Shown here in pieces: positions 46,004 to 49,894 of a stretch of DNA of 49,894 nt. Source of the DNA: Deltaproteobacteria bacterium RIFCSPLOWO2_12_FULL_60_19 (GTDB taxonomy: Bacteria; Desulfobacterota; Binatia; UBA9968); contig MGSS01000131.1 in the NCBI GenBank assembly GCA_001798595.1, positions 1 to 49,894 on the forward strand, given 5' to 3'. The notes under the pieces were generated by a model. It searched no databases, was not told the DNA's origin, and saw only the letters and a program-made list of their open reading frames with translations. Made by a program: the position numbers and the translations under genes. The number at the start of each line of letters is the position of its first letter. Position 1 is the first letter of the stretch.

Positions 46004-46021
46004 GGGTATATATTTATACCC
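46004..46021. promoter_or_regulatory. AT-centred inverted repeat
   Basis: GGGTATA-TATT-TATACCC is an exact 7-bp inverted repeat with a 4-base centre, 80 bases before the start of the sensor-like gene. It may be an operator or a small hairpin; the TATATT part could also serve as a -10 box. Confidence 0.4.
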
Positions 46022-46100
46022 CTAATAGTCGGCCGTAGCGCTCATCGCGGAAAGAGGCTGATAGCGTGGCGTCCGTCACTGCCTGACGAGGGCGGGTTCG

Positions 46101-46883
46101 ATGTGGACTCTCGCGACACAACAGTTGAGCAACCTACTCTTCTTTCATGACAAGGGTACGCCGAGCGTTAAGAAGCTTGTCGTCTTTCTGTTGCTCGTCT
46201 TGCCCGTGTTGCTCATCGGCGCCTTCAGTTATCAACAGGCATATCGGGACCTGACCGCCAACACCTACGCCCGCAGGCAGGCCCTCGCCTACTTGGCGGC
46301 CGGCATAACGACGGAAAAACTCGATCGCCTCAAGGATATCGGCGTATCGCTGGCCACGCGCGTGCGCTTCCGCCAGTTAGTGGCGGAAAACAAATGGCGC
46401 GAAGCGATCGAAATCCTGCGCTCCGTGCCCAAGGACTTCCCTTTCATAGAGCGGCTGTTTCTTGCAACACCGGAGGGCACGCTGACGGCCGACATACCTG
46501 AAGTGGCCAGCTTGCGCGGGCAAAACTTCTCCCATCGGGACTGGTATCGGGGGGTAAGCCGAAACTGGGAGCCTTACGTCTCGGAAGTTTACAGGAGGGC
46601 CGCCGCCTATGAGCCGATGCCCGGCTACGGTTGGGGGGTCATCGTCCAGCAACCGACGTCTACGGCCTTTGAGGCCAGAGACGTCAACCCCAGGCGAATT
46701 TTAATCGCTTACGGCCTGATCTTTCTTTTCGCCACGTCCCTGGCTCATATCATCGTCCGCGCGGTCTCCGAGCGCGAGCAAGCCGCCCGGGAGATCGGCA
46801 AGCTCAACGAGGATTTAGAGCAGAAAGCCGTCGAACTCGAAGCGGCCAACAAAGAGAGAAACAGCCTGTTGACCGGCGTGTGA
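46101..46883 (+). CDS. Truncated membrane sensor (dCache-like) lacking its kinase domain
   Basis: 260 residues. N-terminal membrane helix (KLVVFLLLVLPVLLIGAFSYQQ), an extracytoplasmic Cache-like region (RDLTANTYARRQALAYLAAGI, NFSHRDWYRGVSRNWEPYVSEVYRRAA), then YEPMPGYGWGVIVQQPTSTAFEARD, a second helix (ILIAYGLIFLFATSLAHII) and a coiled coil (REQAAREIGKLNEDLEQKAVELEAANKE). In intact relatives as I know them, about 70 residues of Cache core lie between RRAA and the AYEP block, and a HisKA kinase domain follows the coiled coil; both are missing here. The protein stops at NSLLTGV. It may be an unpaired sensor or a decayed kinase gene. The start has only a weak ribosome site. Confidence 0.7.
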   Translation: MWTLATQQLSNLLFFHDKGTPSVKKLVVFLLLVLPVLLIGAFSYQQAYRDLTANTYARRQALAYLAAGITTEKLDRLKDIGVSLATRVRFRQLVAENKWREAIEILRSVPKDFPFIERLFLATPEGTLTADIPEVASLRGQNFSHRDWYRGVSRNWEPYVSEVYRRAAAYEPMPGYGWGVIVQQPTSTAFEARDVNPRRILIAYGLIFLFATSLAHIIVRAVSEREQAAREIGKLNEDLEQKAVELEAANKERNSLLTGV

Positions 46884-46896
46884 GGAGCCTGCATGC

Positions 46897-49239
46897 ATGA
46901 ATGAGCCATCCCCATACTTTATCAAACGCGCCAGGCAAGCCCCCCAAGGCCCCCAAGCCCCCGAAGACGAGCCCATCGCGCTCGACCAGCCGTGGGCCGA
47001 TTACGAGGAAGACGAGCCCCTACTCAAGGGATACTGGCATATCCTGCTCAAACACCGCTGGCTGATTCTCTCGTGCAGTATTTCAGCCCTCGCTATCGGC
47101 CTGATCTATGTTCTCACCCGGACTCCCCTCTACACGGCCCAGAGCACCGTGCTCATCGAATACAAGCCGCCCCAGATTCTCAATATCCAGGGGGCCATGG
47201 CCGACCCGCTCACAACCGGCGAGTCGAGTTTTTATAAGACGCAATATGAAACCTTGAAGAGCCGCTCTTTATCGGCCCGCGTCGTCTCAAGCGAGGGGCT
47301 GACCCGGAGCGGGCTTGTCGGCGGCGCCGCCGAAAAAACCGATTTTTTGGAGAGTCTTTGGTCTGCCGCCCCGTGGCTTAAGGACCTTAAGGATCTTCTC
47401 GGCGCACCGTCGAAAAACGCCGGGCCGCAAGCCGTCGGGGCGAACGATGTGGTTGACGTTTACCTTCCGCTGCTAAAAATAGAACCCGTCCGCGGCACCA
47501 GCCTGGTCAACATTGGCTTTACTACCGCCGACCCGGGGTTGTCGGCGCGTTTGGCCAATGCCCATGCGAACGCTTACGTCGGCTTTGGGATCGATCTGCG
47601 GCTGCGGGCCAATGAAGGAGCGCTCCATTTCCTGGAAGGGAGGCTGGTAGAACTCAAAGACCGGGTGGAGAAATCCGAAGCGGCCCTCAATGCCTATCGC
47701 CGCGACCGTGGAATCATCTCCTTGAGCGACAAGGAAAACATCGTCGTCGACAGGCTGGCCGACCTCAACCGGCGGCTGACGGAAGCCGAAGTCGAGCGAA
47801 TCTCCATCGAGGCGCAGGTCAGACTGATCCGCAGCGTCGAGCCGCAGTCTCTTCCGGAGGTCCTCAAAAGCGCCCTGGTCATCAGCCTCAAGACCCAGTT
47901 GGCCCACGCGGAAGGCGAATATTTGAAGCTCGCCGCCGAATTCAAGCCCGGCTACCCGCTGCTGGATAAAGCGAAAGTGCAGCTCGATAATTTCCGGCGC
48001 CGCTTAGAGCAGGAGGTCCGCTCCCAGGTGAGAGCGATGGAGTCCGCCTACGTTGCCGCCTCATCGAAAGAGAGGGAGCTCAGGGCGCGCATGGAGGCCC
48101 AGAAAAAGGCGACGCTCAATCTTAAAGACTCGGCGGTGGGGTACGCGATCCTGGACCGGGAGGTCAACACCAACCGCCAGCTTTACGACGCGGTGCTCCA
48201 CCGGATGAAAGAGATGGGGGTGGCGGCGGAGGTCCGTTCCTCCAACGTCACGGTGGTGGAGAACGCGATGGTTCCGAAGGCGCCGTCGTATCCCAGGACC
48301 GCGCACAATCTGGCGTTGTCCCTGCTGTTCGGTCTGCTGGGAAGTCTCGGCATCGCTTTTGTTCTGGAGCACCTCGACGATACCTTCAAGACCGGCGACG
48401 AGATCAGGCGTCATCTCCATCTCCCCTATATAGGCATGGTGCCGGACTTTTCACAGCTCCATCAAGACAAGACTCCGTACGGCGGGAAGCTTGCGCCCCA
48501 GGCCGAGCCGCGAGCGGTAATGCCCCCGGCGTCGACCAACGGCAAAGAGCTCGTGCTGGCTCACCACCCCCTCTCGGCGCTCACCGAGTCCTATCGCACG
48601 ATTCGCACGGCGCTTTTGCTTTCGTTGGCGGACGGTCCTCCCAAGACGATCGTCTTTACCAGCGCGACGCAAAAAGAAGGGAAGACGGCCACCGCCGTCA
48701 ACACGGCGGTCGTCTATGCCCAGATGGGTTTGCGCGTCATGCTGGTCGACGCCGATCTTCGGCGTCCGCGCCTCCACACGATCCTTAAAATCGACAACAC
48801 CGCGGGTCTTTCGGAGATCCTGGCCGGCCAGATGGAGCCCCAAAGAGGAATCAAAAAAACGCCGGTCGATAACCTGTCTTTCATCAATAGCGGCGCCCTG
48901 CCGCCCAATCCGACCGAGCTCCTGGGTTCGAGAACCATGAGCAAGCTGTTGGCGGCCTTGAAGGAGGAGTACGACTGCGTGGTCATCGACTCGGCGCCGG
49001 TGCTGCCGGTGAGCGATGCCATTGCACTGTCGGTGATGGCGGATGGCGTCGTGATGGTGGTGGACAGCCGGAATACTCCCAAGCAGATGGTCCGGGAGGC
49101 GTGTTCCCGCCTTTCGGTTTCCGGCGCGAAGATCCTGGGAACGGTGCTGAACAAGGTCGATTTTGTAAACGGCCGCTACTCGTACCGATACAGTCCTTAC
49201 TACTCCTATTACCATTCCGACTCCCCTGAAAAAAGTTGA
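46897..49239 (+). CDS. Wzc-like chain-length determinant with tyrosine autokinase (BY-kinase)
   Basis: 780 residues; GAGGAG lies upstream of the ATG at 46897. The N-terminal Wzz domain starts with a membrane helix (WLILSCSISALAIGLIYVL, about 50-70). Periplasmic coiled coils (LEGRLVELKDRVEKSEAALNAY) follow, and a second helix near 468-490 (LALSLLFGLLGSLGIAFVLEH). The cytoplasmic kinase has Walker A SATQKEGKTATAVN (about 588), Walker A' VMLVDADLRRPR (about 615) and Walker B CVVIDSAP (about 693). The C-terminus is a tyrosine cluster with seven Tyr in YSYRYSPYYSYYH, the autophosphorylation site. It regulates polymer length and export together with the Wza-like protein at 43796. Confidence 0.93.
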   Translation: MNEPSPYFIKRARQAPQGPQAPEDEPIALDQPWADYEEDEPLLKGYWHILLKHRWLILSCSISALAIGLIYVLTRTPLYTAQSTVLIEYKPPQILNIQGAMADPLTTGESSFYKTQYETLKSRSLSARVVSSEGLTRSGLVGGAAEKTDFLESLWSAAPWLKDLKDLLGAPSKNAGPQAVGANDVVDVYLPLLKIEPVRGTSLVNIGFTTADPGLSARLANAHANAYVGFGIDLRLRANEGALHFLEGRLVELKDRVEKSEAALNAYRRDRGIISLSDKENIVVDRLADLNRRLTEAEVERISIEAQVRLIRSVEPQSLPEVLKSALVISLKTQLAHAEGEYLKLAAEFKPGYPLLDKAKVQLDNFRRRLEQEVRSQVRAMESAYVAASSKERELRARMEAQKKATLNLKDSAVGYAILDREVNTNRQLYDAVLHRMKEMGVAAEVRSSNVTVVENAMVPKAPSYPRTAHNLALSLLFGLLGSLGIAFVLEHLDDTFKTGDEIRRHLHLPYIGMVPDFSQLHQDKTPYGGKLAPQAEPRAVMPPASTNGKELVLAHHPLSALTESYRTIRTALLLSLADGPPKTIVFTSATQKEGKTATAVNTAVVYAQMGLRVMLVDADLRRPRLHTILKIDNTAGLSEILAGQMEPQRGIKKTPVDNLSFINSGALPPNPTELLGSRTMSKLLAALKEEYDCVVIDSAPVLPVSDAIALSVMADGVVMVVDSRNTPKQMVREACSRLSVSGAKILGTVLNKVDFVNGRYSYRYSPYYSYYHSDSPEKS

Positions 49240-49243
49240 TGGG

Positions 49244-49894
49244 ATGGCTATCTGGCTCGATCGGATTAGCGTTGCGACGATTTGTTTTCTGATCTTCTTT
49301 ACCCCGCTGGCCTTCGGTTCCGTCCATCCGTGGGCCTTCTCCCTCCTGGAAGTCGCCGTCTTTTTTCTCGTCATCCTCTGGATGGCGAAGGTAATCATTA
49401 CGCCTCTCGCCTCACGCCTCACGCCTCACCCCTCACGCTTCACGCCTTACGTCTTACCCCCGGCGTTATTTCTTGTTCTCGTTCTTTTTCAAATGACGCC
49501 GCTGCCGGCGTCGTTCCTAGCGGCGCTTTCGCCGGCGACGCACGAACTTTACCGGAAAAGCCTTCCCGGATGGCCCTCCGAAATTCCCTATGGCGAGATC
49601 GTGGGAGGCGAAGCGCAAGGAAATCAGAGGTCAGAGGTCAGAGGCCAGAGATCAGAGGTCAGAGGTCGGAGGTCAGAGGTCAGAGGTCGGAGGTCAGAGG
49701 TCGGCGGTCGGAGGTCAGAAGTCAGCGGTCATCCTGCCGACGCCGGACGAGGTCCGCCGTGGGGCGCGGGTGCCCTTCGAACCGTCCACCTCGCCAGGGG
49801 TGGGAGGGCAGAGGTCAGAAGTCAGAGATCAGAGGTCAGAAGTCAGAGATCAGAGGTCAGAAGTCAGAGATCAGAGGTCAGAAGTCAGAGATCA
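49244..49894 (+). CDS. Membrane protein of the O-antigen ligase/polymerase kind, 3'-open, carrying repeat insertions
   Basis: The frame is open from the ATG at 49244 to the end of the window (at least 217 codons). The start reads ISVATICFLIFFTPLAFGSVHPWAF and LLEVAVFFLVILWMAKVII, then LPPALFLVLVLFQMTPLPASFLAAL and HELYRKSLPGWPSEIPYG, all typical of the N-terminus of O-antigen ligase/Wzy-like proteins in exopolysaccharide loci. Between helices 2 and 3, eight 7-bp units encode TPLASRLTPHPSRFTPYVL. After residue about 126 the frame enters 7-bp repeats coding RSEV-type heptapeptides where further membrane helices would be expected. The gene may be interrupted or extended by these repeats. Function is inferred from position and the first 120 residues. 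Confidence 0.65.
   Translation, partial: MAIWLDRISVATICFLIFFTPLAFGSVHPWAFSLLEVAVFFLVILWMAKVIITPLASRLTPHPSRFTPYVLPPALFLVLVLFQMTPLPASFLAALSPATHELYRKSLPGWPSEIPYGEIVGGEAQGNQRSEVRGQRSEVRGRRSEVRGRRSEVGGRRSEVSGHPADAGRGPPWGAGALRTVHLARGGRAEVRSQRSEVRSQRSEVRSQRSEVRSQRS
49401..49456 (+). repeat. Eight 7-bp tandem units (CGCCTCA type) inside the ligase-like frame
   Basis: Units in order: CGCCTCT, CGCCTCA (three times), CCCCTCA, CGCTTCA, CGCCTTA, CGTCTTA. The period is exactly 7 over 56 bases. The array is translated as part of the loop between two membrane helices. Confidence 0.85.
49623..49727 (+). repeat. Fifteen 7-bp tandem units (GTCAGAG type)
   Basis: Exact period 7: ATCAGAG, GTCAGAG, GTCAGAG, GCCAGAG, ATCAGAG, GTCAGAG, GTCGGAG and so on to GTCAGCG. 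Seven is not a multiple of three, so any frame reads through all phases; no stop arises in any of them. It keeps the ligase-like frame open. Confidence 0.88.
49807..49894 (+). repeat. Second GTCAGAG-type array with 21-bp higher-order unit, open at window end
   Basis: From 49814 the order GTCAGAA, GTCAGAG, ATCAGAG repeats without error three times and continues in part to the window end. The 21-bp unit translates as an identical seven-residue repeat. An 80-base non-repeat segment separates it from the array ending at 49727. Confidence 0.88.

Noticed and set aside
49623-49894. CRISPR array
   Set aside because: Units are 7 bp, contiguous and without unique spacers of constant length; this is a simple tandem repeat.

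Overview
The window looks like a contig from an uncultured, high-GC, Gram-negative bacterium. Lipoproteins, an MlaC-like protein, an AsmA-like protein and outer-membrane export genes show a double membrane. The many solitary solute-binding proteins, the PEP-mutase, luciferase-like and Rieske oxygenase genes, and the mini-repeat families remind me of Methylomirabilota/Rokubacteria or Binatia-like lineages. That placement is an impression only; no rRNA or marker gene is present.

Layout. (1) 1-3614: end of an M48 protease, then a PEP-mutase/isocitrate-lyase-like enzyme, an ornithine-cyclodeaminase-like enzyme and a luciferase-like monooxygenase. (2) 3878-15616: a tightly packed respiratory operon with mostly ATGA or TAATG junctions: GltD-like flavoprotein with ferredoxin domains, Rieske protein, fused cytochrome b, seven-haem cytochrome c, NarG/NxrA-like molybdoenzyme with a Tat signal, NarH/NxrB-like Fe-S subunit, haem-b lipoprotein subunit and TorD/NarJ-type chaperone. 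This is a bc-type complex genetically wired to an outward-facing nitrate-reductase or nitrite-oxidoreductase-like enzyme, without a NarI gene. (3) 15673-22528: catabolic genes. The part from 17.6 to 21.3 kb is framed by two inverted copies of a repeat element. (4) 22.6-24.4 kb: a decayed toxin-antitoxin zone with an intact VapB-like antitoxin and its operator, a VapC stub, a solitary Dam-type methylase and a solitary HigA-like antitoxin. (5) 24.4-38.1 kb: orphan solute-binding proteins, a Rieske oxygenase, MlaC, membrane proteins, a FecR/DUF6600-like protein, a GST/MaiA, a DapA-family lyase, a cyclophilin and an AsmA-like protein. (6) 38.27-42.46 kb: a lower-GC island that starts at a tRNA 3' fragment and ends at a beheaded comM. 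It holds an ankyrin-HTH fusion, a small TIR element, and two unknown genes arranged like integron cassettes with attC-like sites. (7) 43.2-49.9 kb: an exopolysaccharide locus (Wza-like exporter, Wzc-like tyrosine autokinase, start of a polymerase/ligase-like membrane protein) with a NarL-type response regulator between two broken sensor genes, and striking 7-bp tandem repeats, some within coding sequence.

How the genes fit together. In region 2 quinone oxidation/reduction, c-type electron transfer and molybdenum catalysis would lie at or outside the cytoplasmic membrane, with the flavoprotein as a possible NAD(P)H-linked partner inside. The direction (nitrate reduction or nitrite oxidation) cannot be decided from sequence reading alone. 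Region 7 would make and export a polysaccharide under two-component control that now seems damaged. All family calls were made by eye from motifs; no search was run.
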